From Sphingomonas hankyongi (GTDB lineage: Bacteria; Pseudomonadota; Alphaproteobacteria; Sphingomonadales; Sphingomonadaceae), in NCBI RefSeq assembly GCF_023516575.1, contig NZ_JAMGBE010000003.1, forward strand, positions 124,001-188,000: a DNA stretch of 64,000 nt. The letters run 5' to 3'. Below the pieces are notes generated by a model. The model did not search any database and was not told the DNA's origin. It saw only the letters and a program-made list of their open reading frames with translations. A program made the translations under genes and the position numbers. Numbering within the stretch: position 1 is the first letter of the stretch; every line of letters starts with the position of its first letter. Positions 29,935 through 37,991 of the stretch are shown here, piece by piece.

Positions 29935-29980
29935 TGGTGGACGCACTAGGGCTCGAACCTAGGACCCGCTGATTAAGAGA
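29935..29980 (-). other. 3' half of tRNA-Lys(CTT): integration (att) site remnant
   Basis: Read on the minus strand, this segment holds an anticodon loop CTCTTAA (anticodon CTT at 29977-29975), the 3' strand of the anticodon stem (TCAGC), a T arm with stem CTAGG/CCTAG around TTCGAGC, the 3' acceptor strand and an encoded CCA. The 5' half is missing: upstream bases cannot form the stem partner GCTGA or an acceptor strand. This is the footprint left when an element integrates into a tRNA at its anticodon loop. The integrase gene starts 154 bases away, so the element extends to higher coordinates, and the intact tRNA should be at its other end. Confidence 0.75.
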
Positions 29981-29982
29981 AA

Positions 29983-30122
29983 TTTTTCTGCGGATTTTCT
30001 CGGAATTTCTCGGACTCAAAAAGCTTGCAATTCAGCTGTTTATGATGCCTTGTTCTTCCGGCAAGGTCCCGGGGTATCCAGCTCCAAGCGTTACCTAAGG
30101 TAACATTCGCAGGACCCGCTGA
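29983..30122 (+). repeat. Short repeats between att remnant and integrase
   Basis: TTTCTCGGA occurs twice ten bases apart (29996-30004, 30006-30014), with a near copy TTTCTGCGGA just before. A 12-base direct repeat AGGACCCGCTGA occurs at 29961-29972 (in the tRNA remnant) and at 30111-30122, just before the integrase start. An inverted repeat GTTACC-TAA-GGTAAC lies at 30090-30104. These are candidates for integrase arm sites, an excisionase site or an operator. No gene is seen in 29981-30133. Confidence 0.45.
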
Positions 30123-30133
30123 GAAGGTATCAG

Positions 30134-31384
30134 ATGGTCGCGAAGGTCGGGCTTACGGACGCGAAGATTAAAGGGTTCAAGCCGCCGCCGACGGGCCAGA
30201 TCGAATATCTCGACGCGCTCGTCCCAGGCCTCAGGCTGAGGGTTGGGTCGAGCGGTGCAAAGACATTCATCCTGCGAAAGCGGGTAGGGGGTCGTGCCCG
30301 CAACCTCACCTTGGATCGGTATAACGAGCGTCGCTTCACGCTGGCGGATGCCCGCAAAAAGGCGAGGGCGCTGATCAGCGACATCGAGGCCGGCGAGGAT
30401 CCTCAGCCGAGGAGACAACGCGGCCGAGCTGGCCAGACCAGCGGCACGGTCAAGGCGCTGTTCGAAGATTACAAGGTCGCTAAGAAGGCCTTGCGCAGCA
30501 TCTCGGAAGTGACGCGCATCTTCGACAAGTACGTGATTCCCGAAATCGGTGGTCGTCTCGCGGATAGCATCACGAGGGCGGATATCACGCGATTGATCGA
30601 CGGCATCGCCGCGCCGACCATGGCTCGGGCCGTTGGAGCGCAGCTCAGCGCCTTCTACTCCTGGGCAATGCCGCGGCTCGATCGCCTCGAGGCAAACCCA
30701 TGCAGAGACGCTTGGAAGCCGCCCAAACCGCCCTCCCGAGATCGAGTGCTATCTGAGGAGGAAATCAAGGCGCTCTGGAAGTCTTCGCTTGAGGAGCCAG
30801 CGCCCTTTGGGCCGGGGATCCGGCTCCTACTTCTGACGCTTCAGAGGCGGGACGAGGTGTTCAGCGCGGACGTCGCGGAATTCGACCTGAAGGGCGCTAG
30901 CTGGACGATCCCTGCTGCCCGCGCAAAAAACGGCGTGGCACACATCGTCCCTCTCTCGGCTGCAGCCGTGGCAGAGTTAGAACCGCTCATCGTCGATCGT
31001 AAAGAGGGCAAGCTCTTCCCCGCACGCGGCAGAGCCCGAAATGGAGCGAGCGGCTTCTCGAAATCATGGGCGCGCGTACGCAAAGCCGTACAGAAGGACC
31101 TCAAGCGCCCGGTCGAGCGGTTCACTATGCACGATCTTCGCAGAACCGGCGCTACCGGCCTCCAGCGCCTCGGTATTCGGCTTGAGGTGACTGAAGCGAT
31201 CTTGAACCACGTCAGCGGAACCCGCGGCGGTATCGTGGGCGTCTATCAACGGCATCACTTTTCCGAAGAAAAATGTGATGCGCTCAAGGCGTGGGAGGCG
31301 GAACTAAAACAAGTTATTTCAGCTAATTACTCGGACGCATCGCCGCGGGTCGAGTCGGGGAATCCGAGTCAACCCGCGGAATAA
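30134..31384 (+). CDS. P4-type tyrosine-recombinase integrase
   Basis: This complete 416-residue integrase has an N-terminal DUF4102-type arm-binding domain (residues 5-90: LTDAKIKGFKPPPTGQ, GLRLRVGSSGAKTF), a core-binding helical domain (about 105-200) and a catalytic domain. Catalytic residues are visible: Arg in LLLLTLQRRDEV (238/239), HDLRRT (His333, Arg336), LNH (His359) and the nucleophile Tyr371 in GVYQRH. It would insert or excise the element at the tRNA-Lys remnant just upstream. All key residues are intact, so it may still be active. Confidence 0.94.
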   Translation: MVAKVGLTDAKIKGFKPPPTGQIEYLDALVPGLRLRVGSSGAKTFILRKRVGGRARNLTLDRYNERRFTLADARKKARALISDIEAGEDPQPRRQRGRAGQTSGTVKALFEDYKVAKKALRSISEVTRIFDKYVIPEIGGRLADSITRADITRLIDGIAAPTMARAVGAQLSAFYSWAMPRLDRLEANPCRDAWKPPKPPSRDRVLSEEEIKALWKSSLEEPAPFGPGIRLLLLTLQRRDEVFSADVAEFDLKGASWTIPAARAKNGVAHIVPLSAAAVAELEPLIVDRKEGKLFPARGRARNGASGFSKSWARVRKAVQKDLKRPVERFTMHDLRRTGATGLQRLGIRLEVTEAILNHVSGTRGGIVGVYQRHHFSEEKCDALKAWEAELKQVISANYSDASPRVESGNPSQPAE

Positions 31385-31465
31385 ATGTCGGCACGAATAA
31401 AGTAGTAGACCGTCCCAAAAACGTGCGTAGCTTCCGTGACCGTCTTTTGCATACGGAGACGGCCA

Positions 31466-31645
31466 ATGCTCAAATTGCTCCGACTTGTCGCAGTGCGGGA
31501 AATCACTGGGCTCTCTCGATCTAGCATCTACGCAGATCCCGGCTTTCCAAAGCCAGTAAAGATTGGACCAAGAGCCGTTGCTTGGGTTGAGGAGGAAATA
31601 ATCGGCTGGGTGGGTGCGCGCATTCAAGAGCGTGAGGTCATTTGA
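31466..31645 (+). CDS. AlpA-family DNA-binding regulator
   Basis: The start at 31466 gives 59 residues (MLKLLRLVAVREITGLSRSS onward), the normal size for AlpA/MerR-like excisionase-type proteins. The helix-turn-helix reads VREITGLSRSSIYADP, followed by FPKPVKIGPRAVAWVEEEIIGWV, a family hallmark. Such proteins often control integrase or excision of the element that encodes them. It lies 81 bases after the integrase on the same strand and abuts the repeat array, to which it might bind. Confidence 0.85.
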   Translation: MLKLLRLVAVREITGLSRSSIYADPGFPKPVKIGPRAVAWVEEEIIGWVGARIQEREVI

Positions 31646-31869
31646 TGCGCATCTTTGGCCACAAGATGTGGGACGGCGGGTTCGCCGCAGAAACCTGCCG
31701 TCAACCCGCCGTCAGGGCCGCGCAACCCGCCGTCATTCGTTGGTGTTCCGGCGTCCTCCGATCGCTGGGTCGATCGAATTCGGTCGTATTCAAGCGCCAA
31801 CGGCGGGTTGACGGCGGGTTGACGGCGGGTTTTGGCGACAACCTGCCGTCGGGTAAGTCTTCAGAATAA
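31645..31869 (+). CDS. Possible small ORF inside the repeat array
   Basis: An open frame of 74 codons starts at an ATG overlapping the AlpA stop (TGATG). It is built largely from the repeats, so its protein contains RQPAV, QPAV and repeated Gly-Gly/Leu stretches. No domain is recognised. The start overlap is what a real gene would have, but the composition may simply follow from the DNA repeats. I treat it as doubtful. Confidence 0.25.
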   Translation: MRIFGHKMWDGGFAAETCRQPAVRAAQPAVIRWCSGVLRSLGRSNSVVFKRQRRVDGGLTAGFGDNLPSGKSSE

Positions 31870-31982
31870 AACGGAAAAACAAAAATGACGGCGGGTTAGG
31901 CGAGTTGGACACCTATGTGGGCTGATATGTGGCGCGGGCGTGGGCGCGCATACTCATCCAGTTATTTGATAACCCGCCGTCA
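31672..31982. repeat. Ten-copy iteron-like array, unit AACCCGCCGTCA / TGACGGCGGGTT
   Basis: Copies reading GACGGCGGGTT on the plus strand are at about 31672, 31800 (first base differs), 31810, 31821 and 31887. Copies reading AACCCGCCGTC are at about 31692 (T variant), 31703, 31724, 31840 (T variant) and 31971. Neighbouring copies in the two clusters are 11 bases apart, close to one helical turn. The array covers about 310 bases beside alpA and continues into non-coding DNA. Spacing and mixed orientation fit binding sites for an element-encoded regulator or a replication-type iteron set. Confidence 0.75.
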
Positions 31983-32374
31983 GATAGAAAGAATCTAAAT
32001 ATAGAAAGAAATCGGGATGTTGAGATCGTTGGACTTGCCCCAGCGCAAGAGCTGGGGGGGGTATTGGAAACTCTAAGCTCTTGATGCCTCCACACCGGCT
32101 ACCAAAGTTCAAAATTTCGGCGCGATATTTCGCACAATATTTTTTTAGCTAGCGAGCCCCTGCAGCTGCCGGGCGGGCCATGCGACGGTCTAACGAACGT
32201 TAGGCTATTCTGGACAACTGGAGGCGCCGATCCTGACCGCCTGTGGCACCCCCATGGGGGATTAGCGGTTGTGATCAGTCACAACTTCCATTGCGGATAA
32301 GCATCCCAACATCAGGTCGTAGAGTGCAACGGCACGAACGGCAGGTTTCGACCCATTGCAGACATTGGCTAGGG
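31983..32374. other. Non-coding stretch before the copper operon end
   Basis: No convincing gene is seen. It holds a direct repeat ATAGAAAGAA (about 31984-31993 and 32000-32009), an AT-rich stretch with a T run near 32140-32150, and an inverted repeat CTAACG-AA-CGTTAG at 32190-32203. The lower GC content relative to the surroundings fits mobile-element DNA. Confidence 0.4.
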
Positions 32375-34750
32375 CTAGATGGAGGCACCTCGAAGTCTGA
32401 GCGAGTTACCGATAACTGCCACAGAGCTGAAGGCCATGGCGGCACCTGCAATGATCGGCGAGAGTAGGATGCCAAACGATGGGTAAAGGACCCCCGCTGC
32501 GATAGGCACACCGGCAGCATTGAAGATGAATGAGAAGAAGAGGTTCTCGCGGATGTTATGCATAACGGCGCGGCTCAGCTTCCGCGCCCTCACAATGCCC
32601 CATAGGTCGCCTTTCACAAGCGTTACGGCCGCGCTCTCCATCGCAACGTCAGTTCCCGTACCCATGGCGATGCCCACGTCAGCAGCGGCGAGGGCTGGAG
32701 CGTCATTAATGCCATCGCCGGCCATGGCGACGCGCCGCCCTTGTCCGCGTAGCTCCTCCACCTTTGTCTTCTTCTGATCGGGTAGGACCTCCGCCATTAT
32801 TTCGTCGATGCCGACGCTGCGGCCGACAGCGGCAGCCGTGCGAGCATTATCTCCCGTCATCATGACAACGTGGATGCCCCGACGTCGCAGCTCGGCAATA
32901 GCCTCGACCGCGCTTTCTTTGACTGGGTCAGCAACGATGAGGAGACCGGCGAGATGGCCGTCGATGGCCATAAACATAACCCCACGACCCTCGGTGCGGT
33001 GCTTATCGGCCGGGGTCTCGAGCGCCGATGTGTCTACCCCAAGATCGGACAAGAGTGAGCGGTTCCCTAGGGCCACCTGGCGTGTTTCAACTTTGCCGGT
33101 GACCCCCTTGCCTGTGATCGATGCGAAGTCGCTTATCTCGGGTATCTCAACGCCTTGGGCCTCCGCCCCTTCCACGATAGCGGCAGCAAGCGGATGTTCA
33201 CTGCCGCGTTCCAACGAAGCGGCCATGCGCAGGACATCCGTTCGGGTGAAGTCGCTTCGTGGCTCCACGGACATTAGCTTCGGCTTGCCTTCGGTGAGCG
33301 TCCCGGTCTTATCGACAACGAGCGTATCCACCTTCTCCGTGATTTCGAGCGCCTCAGCGTTCTTGACCAGCACGCCTGCCATGGCTCCGCGCCCTGTTCC
33401 AACCATGATGGACATCGGTGTCGCCAGACCCAGGGCGCAGGGACAGGCGATGATCAGCACTGCAATGGCGTTGACTAGCGCGTGGGCGAGCCGTGGTTCT
33501 GGGCCGACCAGGTTCCAAACTACGAAGGCGACCACGGCTACCAGAACCACTGCCGGGACGAACACGGCCGAGACGGTGTCAGCCAGTTTTTGGATGGGCG
33601 CTCTGGAACGCTGAGCCTCCGCAACCATGCGCACGATCTGGGCGAGCATCGTATCCCGGCCGACGCGCTCTGCGCGGAAAAGCAGCATCCCGGTTCCGTT
33701 GACCGTCGCTCCGATGACCTTCGCTCCGGCCGTCTTCTCCACGGGTACGGGTTCACCGCTGATCATGGCCTCATCAACCGAACTATGGCCCTCCAAGACC
33801 TCACCATCGACCGGCACCTTTTCGCCGGGTCGCACGCGCAGAACGTCACCAACGTGAACATCCTCAAGCGGCACGTCTTCTTCGCTACCGTCGCGGTTGA
33901 CGCGCCGCGCTGTCTTCGGAGCGAGGCCAAGGAGTGCGCGGATTGCTCTGCCCGTTGCGGACCGGGCGTGTAGCTCAAGGACCTGTCCCAACAGGACAAG
34001 CGTGGTGATCACTGCGGCTGCCTCGAAATAGACCGGAACTAATCCGCCCATGCTCCGTAGCGAGGCGGGGAAAATGCCGGGAGCAATCGCGGCCACCAGG
34101 CTGTAGCCGTAAGCAACCCCGACCCCCAGGCCGATCAGCGTGAACATGTTGAGCTGGCGGCTTTTCAGGCTTGCCAAGAACCGCACGAAGAACGGCCAGC
34201 CACCCCAGAGAACGACGGGGGTCGCCAGCGCGAGCTGCACCCAGAGGGACGTGCGCATGGGAAGCAGGTCCCACCCGAGTACCTCGGCTCCGAGTGTCAG
34301 TATGATCAGCGGGATAGACAGTGCGGCACTCACCCAGAAACGCCTGCTCATGTCGATCAGCTCGGGGTTGGCTCCCTCTTCAAGAGAAGGTTCCAACGGC
34401 TCCAGAGCCATGCCGCAGATTGGACATGCACCCGGCCGGTCGCGCCTGATTTGCGGATGCATCGGGCAGGTCCAGATCGTGCCGGCAGACGCCTCGGGCA
34501 ACGCACCTGTCGCTGGGTGCATTGCAGCTGGGTCTCTGTTAGGAGGATTGAGATAGACGTCGGGGTCGCGCTCGAACTTTTCGCGACAGCGGGGCGAGCA
34601 GAAGAAGTAGATCGCCTCTCCTAGGGCTAAGCGATGCTGGGCAGTGCGCGTGTCCACCTTCATGCCGCACACCGGGTCCGTCACGACGCTGCCATGCGCC
34701 CGATCTGTACCAGTCCCGGCTGAATGGTCGTGATGCTGATGCTCGTTCAT
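32375..34750 (-). CDS. copA: Copper-translocating P1B-type ATPase
   Basis: This 791-residue heavy-metal ATPase has an N-terminal His-rich start (HQHHDH) and a YHS domain (about 22-68, DPVCGMKVD and [16 protein letters not shown]). A CPMHP/CPICGM heavy-metal-binding motif lies near 95-115, followed by eight membrane helices. The CPC translocation motif ([11 protein letters not shown]), phosphorylation site [13 protein letters not shown] and the [10 protein letters not shown] hinge are all present. It exports Cu(I), possibly Ag(I), from the cytoplasm. It is last in an operon with a His/Met-rich periplasmic protein and a membrane protein, indicating metal resistance carried on the integrated element. 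Confidence 0.94.
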   Translation of the reverse strand: MNEHQHHDHSAGTGTDRAHGSVVTDPVCGMKVDTRTAQHRLALGEAIYFFCSPRCREKFERDPDVYLNPPNRDPAAMHPATGALPEASAGTIWTCPMHPQIRRDRPGACPICGMALEPLEPSLEEGANPELIDMSRRFWVSAALSIPLIILTLGAEVLGWDLLPMRTSLWVQLALATPVVLWGGWPFFVRFLASLKSRQLNMFTLIGLGVGVAYGYSLVAAIAPGIFPASLRSMGGLVPVYFEAAAVITTLVLLGQVLELHARSATGRAIRALLGLAPKTARRVNRDGSEEDVPLEDVHVGDVLRVRPGEKVPVDGEVLEGHSSVDEAMISGEPVPVEKTAGAKVIGATVNGTGMLLFRAERVGRDTMLAQIVRMVAEAQRSRAPIQKLADTVSAVFVPAVVLVAVVAFVVWNLVGPEPRLAHALVNAIAVLIIACPCALGLATPMSIMVGTGRGAMAGVLVKNAEALEITEKVDTLVVDKTGTLTEGKPKLMSVEPRSDFTRTDVLRMAASLERGSEHPLAAAIVEGAEAQGVEIPEISDFASITGKGVTGKVETRQVALGNRSLLSDLGVDTSALETPADKHRTEGRGVMFMAIDGHLAGLLIVADPVKESAVEAIAELRRRGIHVVMMTGDNARTAAAVGRSVGIDEIMAEVLPDQKKTKVEELRGQGRRVAMAGDGINDAPALAAADVGIAMGTGTDVAMESAAVTLVKGDLWGIVRARKLSRAVMHNIRENLFFSFIFNAAGVPIAAGVLYPSFGILLSPIIAGAAMAFSSVAVIGNSLRLRGASI

Positions 34751-34785
34751 GCGACCGCTAACATGGGCCGCTGCACCGGGTCACT

Positions 34786-35055
34786 TCAATGCTTTGGCTG
34801 GTCCTGCGTCTTATCCTTAGCCGCGTCGTGGCCGGAGTGAGCCGCCATGCCCTGATGCATTTTCATCATCTCGGCCATCATCTGATGCATTTCGTGCATC
34901 TCACGCATCATCTGAGCGCAGTGGTCTTCCCCAGCCTTAGCCTCATGCTGTCCTGCGGCTTGATGTTGCTCATGAGACGAAGGCGGAGTTTGCGCGGCAG
35001 CGAGCGTGGCTGCGGACACTAGGACCGGCGCGGCAATCAGTGAGATAGTCTTCAT
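34786..35055 (-). CDS. Small His/Met-rich periplasmic protein, copper operon
   Basis: The 89 residues start with a signal peptide (to AAA near residue 21). The mature part is dominated by Met and His (MMREMHEMHQMM, EMMKMHQGM) and has one Cys. Met/His-rich segments bind Cu(I) in periplasmic chaperones such as CusF/PcoE-like proteins, but no known family is clear. It sits 35 bases before copA and 13 bases after the membrane protein gene, so it likely buffers or hands over copper. Confidence 0.75.
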   Translation of the reverse strand: MKTISLIAAPVLVSAATLAAAQTPPSSHEQHQAAGQHEAKAGEDHCAQMMREMHEMHQMMAEMMKMHQGMAAHSGHDAAKDKTQDQPKH

Positions 35056-35068
35056 CGTGTGTGCCTCC

Positions 35069-35368
35069 TTACCTGCGGCCTAGAGGTGCGGTCGCATTGT
35101 AGATCAGCGCGAAAGCCGCACTGACGAGCGCGCCGAATAGTAGGGACCAAAGTGTGCCTTCCGCGAGGGCGCGACCGGAACTCATGTCAGCGTTGGTGAA
35201 TAAGCTTAGGTAGGCGTGCGTGGGACTGGAGAAGGGCACGAACGTTCCCACCCAGCACAGGACAAAAACGACTGCCGCCGTTAAGGCACCCGCGACCAGT
35301 AGTCTGGTCACGCTCAACCTGTGGCCACGGTCCGTTTCCGCGAGCGTTGTGGATGATGTGGTAGCCAT
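35069..35368 (-). CDS. Small membrane protein, DUF5676-like
   Basis: This 99-residue protein has two membrane segments (about 20-44 VTRLLVAGALTAAVVFVLCW and 70-92 TLWSLLFGALVSAAFALIY) and the ending YNATAPLG. The layout matches a small family often found beside copper ATPases (DUF5676-like); this is recalled, not searched. It is first gene of the copper operon. An FNR-like sequence TTGAT-TTGG-GTCAC at 35441-35454 lies upstream. Confidence 0.65.
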   Translation of the reverse strand: MATTSSTTLAETDRGHRLSVTRLLVAGALTAAVVFVLCWVGTFVPFSSPTHAYLSLFTNADMSSGRALAEGTLWSLLFGALVSAAFALIYNATAPLGRR

Positions 35369-36005
35369 GATGGCCTCCTTGACGCGCAGATTTTGGGCAC
35401 GGGTCCAAGGACAGCTCTATCAGTAATGGTGCGTAACCGATTGATTTGGGTCACTGCGTCGCAACCGAAAAACTAGTGTCTGCTTTCCACCCATTCCGGA
35501 CATTCTAACTCGCTGGGCTTATGCGGGGTCGCGTGACACGGATTTGGAAAGTGCTGGCGATCATAGCGCTTGGCGCGGTCCTCGCGCTGGCACTCTTGAA
35601 CGGCTGGTATAATGGTTAGGCCATGCTCTACCTCGCCATCAAAGCCGCTCTATCCGGCATCATCATCGCCACGACGAAAGCCTGCCAGAGCATCTGCGGC
35701 AGATTAAACGATTGCCCTGACAGGAGCCGCTGTTACATCTGCGCAGTCCAACTGATACACCCACGGCTGAACGAGCCTAATGTTCTCAATAGGTTAAGGG
35801 TCCGGCGCCATAGTCCTCTCCTAGGCACCTTCGGGTGATACCTTAGGTTTCAGGCGGCTGCTGCCAAGCACCTCAAAAGAGGCGATTTGTGGAGTTGAGC
35901 CCTCTGATTTCCAATCAGGGCGCTTAGAGCGTGCGCAAACACTCCCGGTGCTCGTCAGGTCCCTAATCGCGCGTAAGGCCACTCCGAGTTAGTCCTGCTC
36001 CTCTT
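35369..36005. other. Intergenic region, mostly empty
   Basis: This region lies upstream of the copper operon. It contains a weak FNR-like sequence (35441-35454), one tiny possible ORF (35521-35619) and a hairpin CCCTcTGATT-TCC-AATCAGGG near 35900. No RNA gene or larger gene could be supported. Confidence 0.4.
35521..35619 (+). CDS. Possible 32-residue single-helix membrane peptide
   Basis: ATG to TAG gives 32 residues with three basic residues and a Trp before a clean hydrophobic helix (VLAIIALGAVLALALLNGWY). That is the shape of small membrane proteins, but there is no clear ribosome site and no recognised relative. Chance cannot be excluded. Confidence 0.25.
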   Translation: MRGRVTRIWKVLAIIALGAVLALALLNGWYNG

Positions 36006-36152
36006 TCAGCGAGTGCTCGGATCCGAAGGAGCTGTTCCATCTCGTGGTCGCCACACCTGCTCTGCCAGGTCGATCGTCGTATCGATCTGAGCAATGAGCG
36101 CGTCGAAGGCGGCCGCAATCGACATCCAGCGTTCGCGGGCTTCATCACTCAT
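36006..36152 (-). CDS. Possible 48-residue helical protein downstream of the membrane protein
   Basis: The ATG at 36152 starts 18 bases after the stop of the membrane protein gene. The peptide begins MSDEARERWMSIAAAFDALI and continues as one amphipathic helix before a polar tail. The composition looks protein-like and the spacing fits an operon. No family is recognised. Confidence 0.35.
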   Translation of the reverse strand: MSDEARERWMSIAAAFDALIAQIDTTIDLAEQVWRPRDGTAPSDPSTR

Positions 36153-36170
36153 GGGGCTCTGGGCGCGTCG

Positions 36171-36587
36171 TCAGACAAGCGCGGCGATCGTCGCGATGGC
36201 GATTGCGAAGCATAGGATGAGAAACGGCAGCGCGAGGATGAGCACGGTCGCGGACGTTGCGTTCGTGCGGCCAGTGGCGGTGTCGATGCCGCGGTCCACG
36301 AACTCGTGCCATTTGAGCGCGACGCCACGGCTGTCAGGCGCCATGTTCGGAAACAGGGCCGGAATGGCGAAGAATGCCGCGAGAAACGCGAAGATGACGC
36401 CGAAGGAAACGGCCATGTGACCACTGAACGCGACGCTCAGAACGGCGACGAACCCCGTGAACATGATCGCCATGGCGGCATAGACGCCGAACGGCACCTC
36501 GAAGCTCTGGTCCTCACAGGCACGCGGGACTGGGCTTTCGACGATCTCGTCAGTGGCAAGAAGCTGGGTCTGATTGACGTGGCGCAT
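36171..36587 (-). CDS. Hypothetical membrane protein divergent from nnrS
   Basis: This 138-residue protein has three or four hydrophobic segments (about 34-55, 58-80, 112-136) and a polar loop with NMAPDSRGVALKWHEFVDRGID. I do not recognise the family. A GGAGA ribosome site precedes the start. It shares its upstream region with nnrS, and a near-perfect FNR box lies midway, so it is likely induced at low oxygen. A respiratory or nitric-oxide-related role is inferred only from position. Confidence 0.65.
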   Translation of the reverse strand: MRHVNQTQLLATDEIVESPVPRACEDQSFEVPFGVYAAMAIMFTGFVAVLSVAFSGHMAVSFGVIFAFLAAFFAIPALFPNMAPDSRGVALKWHEFVDRGIDTATGRTNATSATVLILALPFLILCFAIAIATIAALV

Positions 36588-36638
36588 GAACTGGGTCTCC
36601 TCTGCCTACCGAGGCTATCGCCGGGCTCTCTGGCCGAC

Positions 36639-36652
36639 TTGACCTAGATCAA
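36639..36652. promoter_or_regulatory. FNR-type box between membrane-protein gene and nnrS
   Basis: TTGAC-CTAG-ATCAA matches nine of ten positions of the FNR half-sites TTGAT-N4-ATCAA and fully fits the FixK form TTGA-N6-TCAA. Its centre is about 58 bases from each start codon (36587 and 36703). Placing it at -41.5 gives leaders of about 16-17 bases on both sides, each carrying the ribosome site. Confidence 0.75.
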
Positions 36653-36702
36653 AAGCTGGCGGCGCAAGTGCGCCCAAATGCGCGCCATCAGAGGAGGCGC
36701 AG

Positions 36703-37914
36703 TTGCAGACCCGGGGCGAACAAATGCTGGCGTTGCGGCGGGCGCGGATGGCGGCGGCGCCGGCCATATTGCGGGGCGGCTTCAGGCCATTCTTTTTCGG
36801 CGGCGCCCTGTGGGCGATCATCGCGCTCTCGATCTGGCTGTACGCGCTGGTCAGTGGGATCAGCCTGCCGTCAGCCTTCGATCCCCTGTCCTGGCATCGT
36901 CACGAGATGCTGTTCGGCTTCGTCGGCGCAATCATCGCCGGCTTCCTGCTGACTGCAGTCCCCAACTGGACCGGACGGCTGCCGATCGCCGGACCACCGC
37001 TTGCGGCCCTGTTCGCGCTGTGGCTTGCCGCGCGTCTGGCGGTACTCTTCTCGGCTTTCACAGGCTTGGCGACGGCCGCAATCCTCGATGTCGGATTTTT
37101 CGTGACCCTAGCCGCGCTCGCGGCTCGCGAAGTGTTGGAGTCCGGGAACCGAAACCTGCCTGTGGTAGGCCTTATCTTCCTTTTCGGTGTCGTCGACGCG
37201 CTCGACTACGCGGGAATGACCGAAGTCCTCGACCCGGATTATTCTTGGCGATGCGCCGTAGGGCTGGTGATCGTGCTCATCTCGCTGATCGGTGGTCGCA
37301 TCGTTCCATCCTTCACGCGCAACTGGCTGGTCAAACGAGGGGTTCGTGACGGCTTGCCTGTCCAGCCGACGGCTTTCGACCTGGGCGTGATTGCTGTAAC
37401 TGCACTTGCGTTCGTCGCCTGGATCACGGGGCCTCATGGCGTGCTCACCGGCGCCATTTTCGTGGCAGCCGCGGCCGGTCAGGCTTCACGTCTCGTCCGC
37501 TGGAAGGGATGGAAGACCTTCGCCGACCCCCTCGTGATCATACTCCATGTAGCTTACGCTTGGGTCCCAGTCGGCCTGGCGCTTCTTGCGGCCGTCGAAT
37601 TGGGTGCCCCAATTCCGCGATCGGCGGCAGTTCACGCGCTGACCGCAGGGGCAATGGCGACCATGATCTTGGCCGTCATGACTCGAGCGACCCTTGGACA
37701 TACGGGTCGAGAGCTGCGTGCGAATTGGCCAACACAACTCGCATACGTGCTCATCACCGCTGGAGCCCTCTTGCGCGTCGCGGCATCTCTTGGTCTCCTC
37801 GACTACCGGCTCGGCCTAGAGGTAGCCGGTGCGGCCTGGATGGGAGCATTCCTCTGCTTCTTGGGTGCTTACGGGCCGATCCTGTTCAGCGCTCGCATCG
37901 ACGAGAAAATTTGA
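36703..37914 (+). CDS. nnrS: NnrS family haem-copper membrane protein
   Basis: This 403-residue protein has about twelve membrane helices. Its N-terminal stretch GGFRPFFFGGALWA followed by WHRHEMLFGFVGAIIAGFLLTAVPNWTG is diagnostic of NnrS. NnrS proteins are linked to nitric oxide stress and denitrification in alphaproteobacteria. The start is a TTG at 36703, chosen because GAGGAGG lies six bases before it; an ATG at 36724 is the alternative. An FNR box upstream suggests anaerobic induction. Confidence 0.9.
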   Translation: MQTRGEQMLALRRARMAAAPAILRGGFRPFFFGGALWAIIALSIWLYALVSGISLPSAFDPLSWHRHEMLFGFVGAIIAGFLLTAVPNWTGRLPIAGPPLAALFALWLAARLAVLFSAFTGLATAAILDVGFFVTLAALAAREVLESGNRNLPVVGLIFLFGVVDALDYAGMTEVLDPDYSWRCAVGLVIVLISLIGGRIVPSFTRNWLVKRGVRDGLPVQPTAFDLGVIAVTALAFVAWITGPHGVLTGAIFVAAAAGQASRLVRWKGWKTFADPLVIILHVAYAWVPVGLALLAAVELGAPIPRSAAVHALTAGAMATMILAVMTRATLGHTGRELRANWPTQLAYVLITAGALLRVAASLGLLDYRLGLEVAGAAWMGAFLCFLGAYGPILFSARIDEKI

Positions 37915-37924
37915 GCGATCTCAA

Positions 37925-37938
37925 TTGCGATAGATCAA
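37925..37938. promoter_or_regulatory. FNR/FixK-type box upstream of nrdJ
   Basis: TTGCG-ATAG-ATCAA fits the FixK-type consensus TTG(A/C)-N6-TCAA and eight of ten FNR positions. Its centre is 60 bases before the nrdJ start, as expected for an activator site. Confidence 0.65.
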
Positions 37939-37991
37939 ACGCAGTATCTTGCGGTCTGCCACGCTCCCTCCCTCAACATATGGAGGGGGAC

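Noticed and set aside
35441-35454. FNR-like sequence TTGAT-TTGG-GTCAC upstream of the copper operon
   Set aside because: Two core mismatches in one half-site and no functional link; kept only as a remark.
35623-35838. 71-codon open frame upstream of the copper operon
   Set aside because: No ribosome site, no recognisable domain and an implausible composition.
35890-35930. Hairpin resembling a tRNA-Ser(GGA) anticodon arm on the minus strand
   Set aside because: The loop TTGGAAA and part of a stem fit, but no acceptor, D or T arms could be found around it.
37509-37991. N-terminal extension of the ribonucleotide reductase frame
   Set aside because: It overlaps nnrS in another frame; a strong ribosome site and the conserved protein start support 37992.
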